NCBI RefSeq assembly: GCF_007995155.1
Contig: NZ_CP042593.1
Span: 1,716,001-1,780,000, forward strand
Length of the DNA stretch: 64,000 nt
DNA from: Cytobacillus dafuensis
GTDB lineage: Bacteria > Bacillota > Bacilli > Bacillales > Cytobacillaceae
Reading direction: 5' to 3'
This document shows, in pieces, positions 48,491 to 56,364 of this stretch; position 1 is the stretch's first letter; the number at the start of each line of letters is the position of its first letter. A model generated the notes under the pieces. That model saw only the letters and a list, made by a program, of their open reading frames with translations. It did no database searches and was not told the DNA's origin. The position numbers were made by a program, and so were the translations under genes.

Positions 48491-48997
48491 TTACTCACAG
48501 ATATCTAAATCGACGTCGGCGATACATTGAACAGCGCAGAAGCATTTCAAATCAACTGTTACACAGTCATTTGTACTACGGAAATGGTCAACTTCACAGA
48601 CTTTTTTCAAATCAATGCAGCAATCATCCGCTAAATTCACCGTTCTATCTGGTCCAGGTTTCCGATGTATTGGTTCTAGAACTCGAAGCACTGCACAGCA
48701 GTTGTCAAATACATCTTCTACGCGGAAGAAGATAGAGACACATGCATGGTCATTTCCTTTGAAGAACGCATGGAATGGCGAACCATCTGCTGTCTTTAAA
48801 ACAAAAACACGAGTATCTGGGTGAGAATTTTTTCTGTTAGAAGTAGGTGAGATAGCTCCAAGAGGTTCTAGAAAACAGTTAGAAGGACATTCACATACTT
48901 CTTCTGCATTATCCTGAATATTTTTTATCGCACGAACTACTTCACATACACAGCTATTGCTATTGCCTTTGAAGTCGTCTTTTTTTCCACAACCCAT
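48491..48997 (-). CDS. cotZ: Cysteine-rich spore crust/coat protein, CotZ/CotY family
   Basis: The 168-residue protein is rich in cysteine (about 19), with CVCEVVRAI near the start, CCAVLRVLEP and CCIDLKKVC later, typical of CotZ/CotY/ExsY proteins that self-assemble into the disulfide-linked crust or exosporium layer. I cannot tell CotZ from CotY by sequence alone; the symbol reflects position after cotO. Only one such gene is here, while B. subtilis has cotVWXYZ. ATG follows AAGGAGG. Confidence 0.82.
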   Translation of the reverse strand: MGCGKKDDFKGNSNSCVCEVVRAIKNIQDNAEEVCECPSNCFLEPLGAISPTSNRKNSHPDTRVFVLKTADGSPFHAFFKGNDHACVSIFFRVEDVFDNCCAVLRVLEPIHRKPGPDRTVNLADDCCIDLKKVCEVDHFRSTNDCVTVDLKCFCAVQCIADVDLDICE

Positions 48998-49126
48998 TTT
49001 ATTTCCTCCTTGTTTAATTCTTGTGATACTACACTAATAACATATTGCTGAAGTGCCCTATGGGTAACGGACAAACGCCTTGTTTTATAAAAAAATAGGT
49101 GTTTTTTTAAGGTGGGTGTAATAAAT

Positions 49127-49483
49127 TTGGATTTATCATTTATGGAACTTATGATTTTAGCTTTAGCAAGCTTTCGCCTTACCAGGTTAATGGTATATGA
49201 CAAAATTACTGAATTTATTAGAAGGCCATTTTTTGATGAAAGAGAAGAAAAGAATGAAGTAGGTGATATGGAAGTATATATCATTCCGAAAGATAGGGGC
49301 ATTCGTGGATTTTTCGGAGAATTGCTTAGCTGTTATTGGTGTACTGGTGTGTGGACTTCTATTATTTTGTATTTATTATATTTTTTCTTTTATACAATTG
49401 CTGTCCCAATAATGATCGTTTTGTCCGTTGCAGGTCTAGCAGCGATAATCGAAACAATTGTCCAAAAATTGTTAAATGAATAA
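49127..49483 (+). CDS. yjcA: YjcA, DUF1360 sporulation-associated membrane protein
   Basis: The 118-residue protein has two or three hydrophobic segments (residues about 5-20, 70-95 and 97-112) and the DUF1360 motif SCYWCTGVWTS plus ASFRLTRLMVYDKI. B. subtilis YjcA of the same type is sporulation-controlled. Its molecular role is unknown. TTG 49127 is preferred over GTG 49112, because AGGTGG overlaps the latter; either is possible. It lies between coat genes and a spoVA cluster. Confidence 0.8.
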   Translation: MDLSFMELMILALASFRLTRLMVYDKITEFIRRPFFDEREEKNEVGDMEVYIIPKDRGIRGFFGELLSCYWCTGVWTSIILYLLYFFFYTIAVPIMIVLSVAGLAAIIETIVQKLLNE

Positions 49484-49609
49484 ATTAGTCCGTATGAATA
49501 TATTGCAAAAAAAACTTAAATAGGCGGCTTCTTTACACAAGCTAATCCGTTATTCATATATTAAATAAAGGAGTAGTTTTACAGAAATAATAAAAAGGAG
49601 GATAACTTT

Positions 49610-49711
49610 ATGTTAAAGGAAAATTCACAGCCGCTGAAAAGTCCAAAGCAGCAATCACCTAAGAAGAAAAAAGGGTGTGGATGTGGAAAGAAATCAAAAA
49701 AGAATACTTAA
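49610..49711 (+). CDS. 33-residue basic peptide with CGCG motif
   Basis: A short gene with ATG eight bases after AAAAGGAGG encodes a hydrophilic peptide rich in Lys and Pro, with the end KKGCGCGKKSKKNT. I do not know the family. The perfect ribosome site, the spore-gene setting and the CxC pattern make a small spore coat or matrix peptide plausible, but this is inference. Confidence 0.55.
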   Translation: MLKENSQPLKSPKQQSPKKKKGCGCGKKSKKNT

Positions 49712-49888
49712 ATTACTGCCGGAGACCCCGGTTTTTTTTATTTACATTATTTGGTTTTTGTTGTACTTATCCGTTTATTCATAATTTCACAGGTTTTCGA
49801 GGACAATATACTTACAGAAATACTTTTACGTGAGAGCATGAATATTTTTATTTAGAAACAATGATTTTATTTAGAGAAGGGACCGTTT

Positions 49889-50362
49889 ATGAGGATAAAA
49901 CATTTCTTGATGACTCCAATATTATTATTAGGATTAACTGGTTGTGGTCTTGGTGAAGATTCAAAGGATAGTGAGCTTGCTCTGATTAAAACAACGGATC
50001 CTAGTCCTGCCTTACTAGAAAAAAACACGAAAGAAAACCTTGATTTTGTGGAGAGCGTCAAACATGATATTGCGTCCATGAAGGAGCTATATGATGTAGC
50101 AGTTGTAAAAGGGAAAAAAGACACGCTAGTCGCTTACAAAGTAAAACATTTTTATCGATTTCAAATGAAAAAGATTGAGAAAAAAGTGAATGAAATGCTA
50201 GAGAAAAAATACCCAGATGAGAACTTTACCGTTTCCAGTGATTATAAAATTTTTCTCGAGGCAGTTAAGTTAAATGAAAAAATGAAGGATCCTAATTTTT
50301 CTCAAGAAAAAGCAAATAAAGAGTTAAAGAAAATAATAAAGCTAAAGCAAGAGTTGACATAA
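49889..50362 (+). CDS. YhcN/YlaJ-type sporulation lipoprotein
   Basis: The 157-residue protein has a lipoprotein signal ending in LTGC (Cys19) and a C-terminal domain with KVKHFYRFQMKKIEKKVNEMLEKKYP and a following VSSDYKIFLE, the layout of the YhcN/YlaJ spore lipoproteins of the inner membrane. A role in spore germination or heat resistance is likely by family. ATG 49889 follows AAGGGA. It is 15 bases ahead of spoVAC, so the four genes lipoprotein-spoVAC-spoVAD-spoVAEB form an operon. Confidence 0.75.
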   Translation: MRIKHFLMTPILLLGLTGCGLGEDSKDSELALIKTTDPSPALLEKNTKENLDFVESVKHDIASMKELYDVAVVKGKKDTLVAYKVKHFYRFQMKKIEKKVNEMLEKKYPDENFTVSSDYKIFLEAVKLNEKMKDPNFSQEKANKELKKIIKLKQELT

Positions 50363-50377
50363 GAAAGGAGAACCTTA

Positions 50378-50854
50378 ATGGGGAAGGATAAAAAGAATTT
50401 GACACCTGAGCAACAAAAATATCAAGTACTTCAACAGAAACATGAGATTAAAAGGCCCATTCTTAAAAACTGTATTAGAGCCTTTTGGGTTGGTGGCCTC
50501 ATTTGTACGGTTGGACAAGCTATTACATATTTTTATATATACTTCTTTAATTTCACAGAACAAACTGCAGGGAACCCTACGGTAGCGACGATGGTATTTC
50601 TTTCAATGTTGTTAACAGGATTTGGAATATATGATCATTTAGCTCAATTTGGCGGAGCAGGTACAGCTGTACCTGTAACGGGCTTTGGAAATGCGGTAAT
50701 TTCTGCAGCTATTGAGCATCGTACAGAAGGATTTGTACTAGGAGTAGGTGGGAATATGTTCAAACTCGCAGGTTCCGTCATCCTATTTGGTGTATTTTCA
50801 GCATTTGTGGTCGCTTTAATCAAAACAATCTTAATTCAATGGGGGGTTTTGTAA
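50378..50854 (+). CDS. spoVAC: Stage V sporulation protein AC
   Basis: SpoVAC is a membrane protein of the spore dipicolinic acid channel; in B. subtilis it behaves as a mechanosensitive channel. The 158-residue protein has a charged N-terminus (about 35 residues), then several spans, with FWVGGLICTVGQ and the conserved GGAGTAVPVTGFGNAV loop. ATG 50378 follows AAAGGAGAA. The last base of its stop codon is the first base of the spoVAD start. Confidence 0.94.
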   Translation: MGKDKKNLTPEQQKYQVLQQKHEIKRPILKNCIRAFWVGGLICTVGQAITYFYIYFFNFTEQTAGNPTVATMVFLSMLLTGFGIYDHLAQFGGAGTAVPVTGFGNAVISAAIEHRTEGFVLGVGGNMFKLAGSVILFGVFSAFVVALIKTILIQWGVL

Positions 50855-51870
50855 TGCTAAAAGGAAAGCAATCCTGGGTATTTCAAAATCGCCCTGTAAT
50901 CGCTGCAACTGGAGTTTCTGGAGGTCCTTTTGAGGCAAATGGCAGGCTTGCTGAGGATTTTGATATTCTTCACGATGATCTATGGATGGGACAGGATTCC
51001 TATGAGAAGGCACATCGAATATTAATAGAAGAAGCTTGTCAAATTGCATTAAAAAAAGAAAATATTTTGGAGGAGGATATTCATTTTTTTATAGCAGGGG
51101 ACTTAATTAATCAAATTACCCCAACAAGCCTTAGTGCAAGAACAAATCAGATTCCATACTTTGGAATTTTCGGGGCTTGTTCTACTTCAATGGAGGGACT
51201 TGCCCTTGCATCTTTCATTATTAATAATCAAGGGGCAAAATATATTCTTACAGGTGCATCAAGCCACAATGCAGCAGTTGAAAAGCAGTTTAGATATCCA
51301 ACTGAGTATGGGGGACAGAAGCCGCCGACTGCCCAATGGACGATTACAGGTGCAGGTGTTGCAATCATTAAAGAAAATGTAGGAAGCCGAAATTTACCTG
51401 TTACAACTTCAGCGACTATTGGTAAGGTTGTAGATATGGGGTTAACAGATCCATTTAATATGGGAGGGGCCATGGCCCCAGCTGCGGCTGATACGATTAC
51501 CGCTCATTTTAAAGATATGCAAGTAGATCCTTCTTATTATGATCTCATTGTCACAGGAGATTTAGGTGAAATTGGTCATAATACAACATATGAATTATTA
51601 ACAAACGCTGGACTTCAAATTGATAAGGGAAAATTTCAAGATTGTGGATTAATGATCTTTAAAGAGGATCAGCCCGTAAATGCGGGTGGGAGCGGAGCTG
51701 GGTGCTCCTCAACTGTATTATATGGACATTTATTGAATCAAATGAAGCAAGGAGCTTACAAAAGAATACTTGTCGTAGCAACTGGTGCCCTTTTGTCACC
51801 GCTTACCTTTCAGCAAAACGAAACGATTCCATGTATTGCTCATGCTGTATCCATTGAAATGAATAACTAA
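50854..51870 (+). CDS. spoVAD: Stage V sporulation protein AD
   Basis: SpoVAD is a soluble, thiolase-fold protein that binds dipicolinic acid on the spore inner membrane. The 338-residue protein has the condensing-enzyme-like GACSTSMEGLALAS segment and ends YKRILVVATGALLSP... type strands. ATG 50854 follows GGGGGG and shares a base with the spoVAC stop (TAATG), a sign of coupling. Position and length fit B. subtilis SpoVAD. Confidence 0.94.
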   Translation: MLKGKQSWVFQNRPVIAATGVSGGPFEANGRLAEDFDILHDDLWMGQDSYEKAHRILIEEACQIALKKENILEEDIHFFIAGDLINQITPTSLSARTNQIPYFGIFGACSTSMEGLALASFIINNQGAKYILTGASSHNAAVEKQFRYPTEYGGQKPPTAQWTITGAGVAIIKENVGSRNLPVTTSATIGKVVDMGLTDPFNMGGAMAPAAADTITAHFKDMQVDPSYYDLIVTGDLGEIGHNTTYELLTNAGLQIDKGKFQDCGLMIFKEDQPVNAGGSGAGCSSTVLYGHLLNQMKQGAYKRILVVATGALLSPLTFQQNETIPCIAHAVSIEMNN

Positions 51871-51889
51871 TTGAATGGGGGATAGGAAC

Positions 51890-52246
51890 ATGCTGCCAAT
51901 GTTTATATGGGCATTTATTGTTGGGGGTCTCATTTGTGTATTTGGTCAATTATTGTTTGATGTTGCGAAATTAACACCAGGACACACCTTAAGCCTACTA
52001 GTTGTTATTGGTGCAGTATTAGACGGCTTTGGACTTTATGAGCCCTTAATAGATTTTGCTGGGGCAGGGGCTACGATTCCGATTACAAGTTTTGGTAACT
52101 CTCTTGTTCATGGGGCGTTGCAAGAAGCGGAGCAGCATGGGATTGTAGGTGTACTAACTGGAATGTTTGAAGTTACAAGCTCTGGAATATCAGCTGCAAT
52201 CATTTTTGGTTTTATTGGTGCATTGCTTTTTAGACCAAAAGGATAA
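51890..52246 (+). CDS. spoVAEB: Stage V sporulation protein AE (AEB)
   Basis: SpoVAEB is a 118-residue membrane protein of the same channel, paralogous in layout to SpoVAC: FIVGGLICVFGQ and FAGAGATIPITSFGNSL. ATG 51890 follows GGGGGATAGGA. The genes for AA, AB, AEA and AF of the full spoVA operon are absent here, which resembles the compact spoVA-2 type set. After its stop no strong terminator is seen before spoVIF. Confidence 0.92.
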   Translation: MLPMFIWAFIVGGLICVFGQLLFDVAKLTPGHTLSLLVVIGAVLDGFGLYEPLIDFAGAGATIPITSFGNSLVHGALQEAEQHGIVGVLTGMFEVTSSGISAAIIFGFIGALLFRPKG

Positions 52247-52395
52247 AAAAATTATTACATAGAGCTTCTGCTTAGGAAATCGTAAAAGAAAATCTGCCGT
52301 TTTTAAAAAAAATGGAAAAAGCGTCTGACTCATTCACCTTTTTTGCCCATGTTCATACTATATAAAGTAGTTTAGGAAGGGGCGTGACAAAAAGT

Positions 52396-52650
52396 ATGGA
52401 TAATAATTTCTTCAAAAATATTGAAAAGAAAACAGGCGTTAATATGAAGGATGTTTTTGATTTAGCAAGCTCTTTACAGAATGCAAACTTTAAAGATGAA
52501 AAAACAGTTAGAAGTGTTATTCGGAGAGTATCACAAATTGCCAATCGCGAAGTATCAAAAGAAACAGAGGATAAAATTGTCGAGTCAATTGTCACTGAAG
52601 GCAAACAGCTTGATTTTGGAACGATTTCACAAATGATAAATAAAAAATAA
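52396..52650 (+). CDS. spoVIF: Stage VI sporulation protein F
   Basis: SpoVIF (YjcC) affects GerE and late coat assembly in B. subtilis. The 84-residue protein starts DNNFFKNIEKKTGVNMKDVFDLA and contains LQNANFKDEKTVRSVIRRV, closely like SpoVIF. ATG 52396 is 13 bases after AAGGGG, a long spacing; GTG 52384 would be only one base from it. In B. subtilis it also lies just ahead of yjcD. It ends before a modest terminator. Confidence 0.9.
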   Translation: MDNNFFKNIEKKTGVNMKDVFDLASSLQNANFKDEKTVRSVIRRVSQIANREVSKETEDKIVESIVTEGKQLDFGTISQMINKK

Positions 52651-52666
52651 TGAAATTTATTAAGAA

Positions 52667-52699
52667 GGACCTGGTGAGATTAATAACCAGGCCCTTGTT
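52667..52699 (+). terminator. spoVIF terminator
   Basis: GGACCTGGT pairs with ACCAGGCCC with one mismatch; the T-run is weak (TTGTTGTTT). Confidence 0.65.
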
Positions 52700-52700
52700 G

Positions 52701-52980
52701 TTTATCGCAGATTAACGGGCAGTATGACCCCCCACTACAAGGTTGAGAGAGTATTAAAGAAACCTAAGTGGGGGGCAACTGCCCGTAAAGGCCCGGAAAA
52801 TGAACACAGACTAAAAGTGCCACATCGTGTGGCAACGTCTGTTTGACCCACTTCCTGTGGGCCGCAACTAAGCTCAGTGGGGGATGAAAGCCGACTAAGA
52901 ACGCCACGTCCTGTGGCAACGTCGGCACTAGCACGTCCTGTGCGTCGAAAAACCCCCACTGATGGAAGTTTCACTTTATT
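52701..52980 (+). repeat. Hairpin-rich dispersed repeat R1, copy D (variant)
   Basis: The outer ends match copies A-C (ACGGGCAGT...ACTGCCCGT at the left, AAACCCCCACT...GGAAGTTTCACT at the right). The middle is different: ACAGAC...GTCTGT encloses GCCAC/GTGGC, and CCGAC...GTCGG encloses GCCACGTCCTGTGGC, the exact reverse complement of the module in copies B and C. Its last bases contain the stop codon of yjcD. Confidence 0.85.
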
Positions 52981-55276
52981 TAATCCTATGAATATTTGTA
53001 ATGGGTGTTAGAAATCTTGAAGGATTGGATTTTTTGCCGCGATTTTTTTCAGGGATTGAAATGTATAAATACTCCATAGCCCTTGTCATCGCAACATACA
53101 TAAGCCGCCGTTCCTCTTCCATTGGAGAATAATCTCCGTTACGATACGATTCTAAAGCATATTCATGGGGGAGGGTTCCTTCATTAGCCCCAATAATATA
53201 TACAACCTTATATTCGAGTCCTTTAGCTCGATGTATTGTACTTAATGTAATCGCATGTTGATTTTTTTTACTCATTTGCTTTATTTCATTATTCATAGCT
53301 CTCATGTGTTCAACATGGTCTAAAAACTCTTGGATCGTTGTGAAATTTTTTGCTGCCACCTTAAGATCCTTTAGATCATCAGAACCCCTTTCCATTTTAT
53401 TTCCTTCATTACCACGTTTTTTAATAAAGTCCTGGTAGCCAAGCTCTTTTTCTATGTTCGTAATGGCTGTTTGAGGAGATAATTTTGATATGGATCGGAT
53501 GACTGGAATGACCTTTCTTAATTTTTGCTCTTGAAAAGAAAATCCTGTTTTAATGTATTTCAAACATTCAAGCAAAGAACAGTCCTTTAAAATACTTTCA
53601 GCAATCAAATCCTTCATTGCCGTCTGCTTAACAAATAAGGCAGGGAGAATATTTTTAATCGCATTTTGGTCCTCTTCATTGATGGATAATTGTAAGAAAG
53701 AAAGCATACTTTTTACAATAAATCGGTCATAAAAGGACTCAGCATCCTGTTCAATTTTAAAAGGGAGGCTTGAATTAGCTAAGCGTTCGAATACTGCACG
53801 ACTTCCTGAATTTGTCCTGAAAAGAATTGCAAAATTTTGTGGTTCAAAGCCAAGTGCAATTTTTTCTTGAATGTCAGTTACAATTGAGGTTGCTTCTTCT
53901 TCCTCATCATAAGGATAAAAGAGGATTGGCAGTTTTTCACCTGAAAATTGAGCATTCATTTTCTTACTGTGCCGAAGTTTATTTTGTACAATTACTTGAT
54001 TAGCTGTTGAAACAATTTCATGAGCCGAACGATAGTTTTGATTTAACTTCATAATATTAGCACCTGGAAAATCTTTTTCAAAATCTAGAAGGTATTTCGG
54101 GTCGCTGCCTCGAAATGCATAGATAGATTGATCATCATCACCTACAGCACATATATTTCTCGATTTTGCTGATATCATTTTCATAAGTTCGTACTGCACT
54201 TTATTAATATCTTGAAACTCATCAATTAATAAATATTGAAAGCGATCTTGGTATTTTTTCAGAACAGATGGCTCGTTTTGAAATAGTATATAACAGCCTA
54301 CAAGCATATCATCGAAATCAAAGTATCCTTCGTTATCTTTAAGTTGTTCGTATTGTTCATATAATAGGGCAACACGCTCTTCCCAAGCTGATTCAGGCTT
54401 AACCTTTAATGGAGGGATAAGCGAATTTTTCCAATAGCTAATTTGTTGGAGTGCAAGATCGATAGCAAATTCCTTTTCATCTATATTTAATGATCTGCCT
54501 ACTTGCTTGATTAGCTGCTCTCGCTGCCAGCCTTTGCTTAGTAGTTTGTGAGAAGCCCATTTTTCTGGATTATGGAAGACTAAAATTCGATAAAAAATGC
54601 TATGGAAAGTGCCAGTTACAATTTGCTGAATACTTTTTTGGCCCATTTGAGGATACATGATTAGTCTTTTTTTCATTTCAGCAGCTGCTTTTGCTGTAAA
54701 AGTTACCAGCATAATCGATTTAGGATCAATTTTTCTTTCACATATCATATAGGCCGTTCTCGTTGTTAACACTCTTGTTTTCCCGCTGCCTGCTCCAGCA
54801 AGTACTAGGAGGGGGCCATCGATACAGGAAACAGCATCCGATTGAGCGAAATCAAGCATGATACCTGAATCCCACAGATCCTGTATGTACTTATTAGAAT
54901 AGGTGGTATCCAATTGTTTAATCGGAGTGAATGGAGGGATATTTTTAACAGCTTGTGCATTTTTATAAGTTATTTCTGATTCCTTCACAGATGTAATGGT
55001 ACGAGATACGGGCATTCTAAATCCATTGAATTCCGAGTATTCTTCATGGGAAGGAGAAGATTCGATCATAGTAGAATCTCTGCATTTCGTGTCTTTATCC
55101 ATAATATGATAAAAGTGAGGCTCTTTTTCAATTCCAATGTAGAACCTAACCTTTTCACCACATTCAGGACAAACGAGTAGTCCCTTTTTTCCATTTTCAT
55201 AAATGGATTGAAACGTTTCTCTATCAATTCTATCAAGATGAATCATTTTATTATGTAGCATCGTAGTTTTCATCAT
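52976..55276 (-). CDS. yjcD: UvrD/Rep-family DNA helicase YjcD with N-terminal Cys/His motif
   Basis: The 766-residue superfamily 1A helicase has Walker A GAGSGKT (residues 161-167), DEFQDINKVQ, GDDDQSIYAFRGS, STIHRAKGLEYKVVYI and MYVAMTRAMEYLYIS, all in the order of UvrD/PcrA. It should unwind DNA 3' to 5'. Ahead of this lies a 140-residue extension with CPEC-x14-HFYH-x7-C (C36, C39, H54, H57, C65), which closely matches the N-terminus of CoiA in this window. ATG 55276 follows AAGAGGAA. The product resembles B. subtilis YjcD; its biological role is not known. Confidence 0.9.
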   Translation of the reverse strand: MMKTTMLHNKMIHLDRIDRETFQSIYENGKKGLLVCPECGEKVRFYIGIEKEPHFYHIMDKDTKCRDSTMIESSPSHEEYSEFNGFRMPVSRTITSVKESEITYKNAQAVKNIPPFTPIKQLDTTYSNKYIQDLWDSGIMLDFAQSDAVSCIDGPLLVLAGAGSGKTRVLTTRTAYMICERKIDPKSIMLVTFTAKAAAEMKKRLIMYPQMGQKSIQQIVTGTFHSIFYRILVFHNPEKWASHKLLSKGWQREQLIKQVGRSLNIDEKEFAIDLALQQISYWKNSLIPPLKVKPESAWEERVALLYEQYEQLKDNEGYFDFDDMLVGCYILFQNEPSVLKKYQDRFQYLLIDEFQDINKVQYELMKMISAKSRNICAVGDDDQSIYAFRGSDPKYLLDFEKDFPGANIMKLNQNYRSAHEIVSTANQVIVQNKLRHSKKMNAQFSGEKLPILFYPYDEEEEATSIVTDIQEKIALGFEPQNFAILFRTNSGSRAVFERLANSSLPFKIEQDAESFYDRFIVKSMLSFLQLSINEEDQNAIKNILPALFVKQTAMKDLIAESILKDCSLLECLKYIKTGFSFQEQKLRKVIPVIRSISKLSPQTAITNIEKELGYQDFIKKRGNEGNKMERGSDDLKDLKVAAKNFTTIQEFLDHVEHMRAMNNEIKQMSKKNQHAITLSTIHRAKGLEYKVVYIIGANEGTLPHEYALESYRNGDYSPMEEERRLMYVAMTRAMEYLYISIPEKNRGKKSNPSRFLTPITNIHRIK

Positions 55277-55428
55277 TTTTTCCTCTTCTTTGCCTTTCGT
55301 TAGACAAACTCTATCATATCAAATCAACGGTACTTACAAAAGATTTTCTCTAAAAATGGTACAAAAACCTTATGTCATTCTCGTATATCTATCATATATA
55401 TAGTTTTTTAAAAGGGGGTGAAGTGACC

Positions 55429-55704
55429 ATGGGCTTAATCGCACCAGTTACACTTTATGAATATAACCAGTATGCGGAGAGGGATATCTCCAAAAGGTAT
55501 GATCCATATCGATTTGTACCAATCCTACCAATTAAACCAACTACAAATCCTCCTGAATATGAGCAAAAAAATCGACCGCATTTTTCCACAGTACCGAAAA
55601 AACTCCCAAGAGAAAATCATCACAGCCATTTGGAAAATGGTGCAATAGAAAGGGTATTTGGAGAAATAACAGGGAAGGGCAGATATTTTAATACTTTTGC
55701 ATAG
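55429..55704 (+). CDS. Uncharacterised 91-residue protein
   Basis: The product is hydrophilic, rich in Pro, Tyr and Arg, with DISKRYDPYRFVPILPIKPT and a C-terminal ERVFGEITGKGRYFNTFA. It has no membrane span or signal. I do not recognise a family; in position it corresponds to the short gene after yjcD in B. subtilis (yjcE region). ATG 55429 follows AAAGGGGGTGA at good spacing, which supports expression. It faces yjcD divergently and is followed by a duplicated terminator. Confidence 0.6.
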   Translation: MGLIAPVTLYEYNQYAERDISKRYDPYRFVPILPIKPTTNPPEYEQKNRPHFSTVPKKLPRENHHSHLENGAIERVFGEITGKGRYFNTFA

Positions 55705-55718
55705 CATTAGTTAAAAAA

Positions 55719-55930
55719 ACTTCTGTCTAAAATGACAGAAGCCTCAGAGTGTAGAGAATGTATAATTAAATACTTTTTAAGGCTGATTGAAAACGCTTGT
55801 CTTTCGAGGCACGAAGCCTTACGAGGAGCGGAGTTACCATGGATGGGTAATGAGCACCGCAGGAAGGTGAGTAACGAAGAAAGCGAGCGTTTGTCAACAG
55901 CATTAAACTTCTGTCTAAAATGACAGAAGC
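55719..55930. repeat. Palindromic element R4 between duplicated terminator copies
   Basis: An identical 24-base palindromic sequence (55719-55742 and 55907-55930) flanks about 160 bases. Inside, 55782-55901 has imperfect terminal inverted repeats (GGCTGATTGAAAACGC against GCGTTTGTCAACAGC). Only the right copy is followed by a T-run, so it is the likely original terminator of the gene at 55429. Confidence 0.7.
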
Positions 55931-55937
55931 TTTTTTT
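55907..55937 (+). terminator. Terminator of the gene at 55429
   Basis: CTTCTGTC and GACAGAAG pair around TAAAAT and run into TTTTTTT. Confidence 0.85.
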
Positions 55938-56358
55938 ATACCCTTTTTTGCATAGTTCTGTGAGGAATTCCAGCATCTAAAAACTCTTCAGAAACAATTT
56001 CGTAACTTAATCCACTATAAAACGGAATTGCGTGTGTCTGAGCGTTCAGTTTTAATTTATGAAATCCTTCTTTTTTAGCGAAATTTTCAATTTCTTCCAT
56101 AATAGCTTTTCCGGCACCGGATTTTCGGTGTTCCTTCAAGACACAAATTCTTTCTACTTTTCCAATGCCTTCAATAGATCGGAATCTTCCAGCTCCAATC
56201 GGCGTGACACCTTCATAGGCAACAAAGTGAAAAGAAGAACCTTCATACTGGTCAATTTCTTCTTCCTCTGGAACTTGTTGTTCATCTATAAATACGATTT
56301 TTCGGATAGAAAAAGCATCTTGAAGTTCATGCTCATTTGATACGATTTTTACAATCAT
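55936..56358 (-). CDS. yjcF: YjcF, GNAT-family N-acetyltransferase
   Basis: The 140-residue protein has the GNAT acetyl-CoA loop RKSGAGKAIMEEIE and KLKLNAQTHAIPFYSGLSYE, and ends in DAGIPHRTMQK, all as in YjcF. The substrate is unknown. The ATG lies six bases after the yjcG stop; the site GGAAGGG lies within the end of yjcG. yjcG and yjcF are therefore cotranscribed. Confidence 0.9.
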   Translation of the reverse strand: MIVKIVSNEHELQDAFSIRKIVFIDEQQVPEEEEIDQYEGSSFHFVAYEGVTPIGAGRFRSIEGIGKVERICVLKEHRKSGAGKAIMEEIENFAKKEGFHKLKLNAQTHAIPFYSGLSYEIVSEEFLDAGIPHRTMQKRV

Positions 56359-56364
56359 CCCTCA

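Noticed and set aside
49740..49888. Sigma-G promoter before the spoVA-type operon
   Set aside because: TGAATA and CAATATA-like boxes exist but not at the 17-18 base spacing needed.
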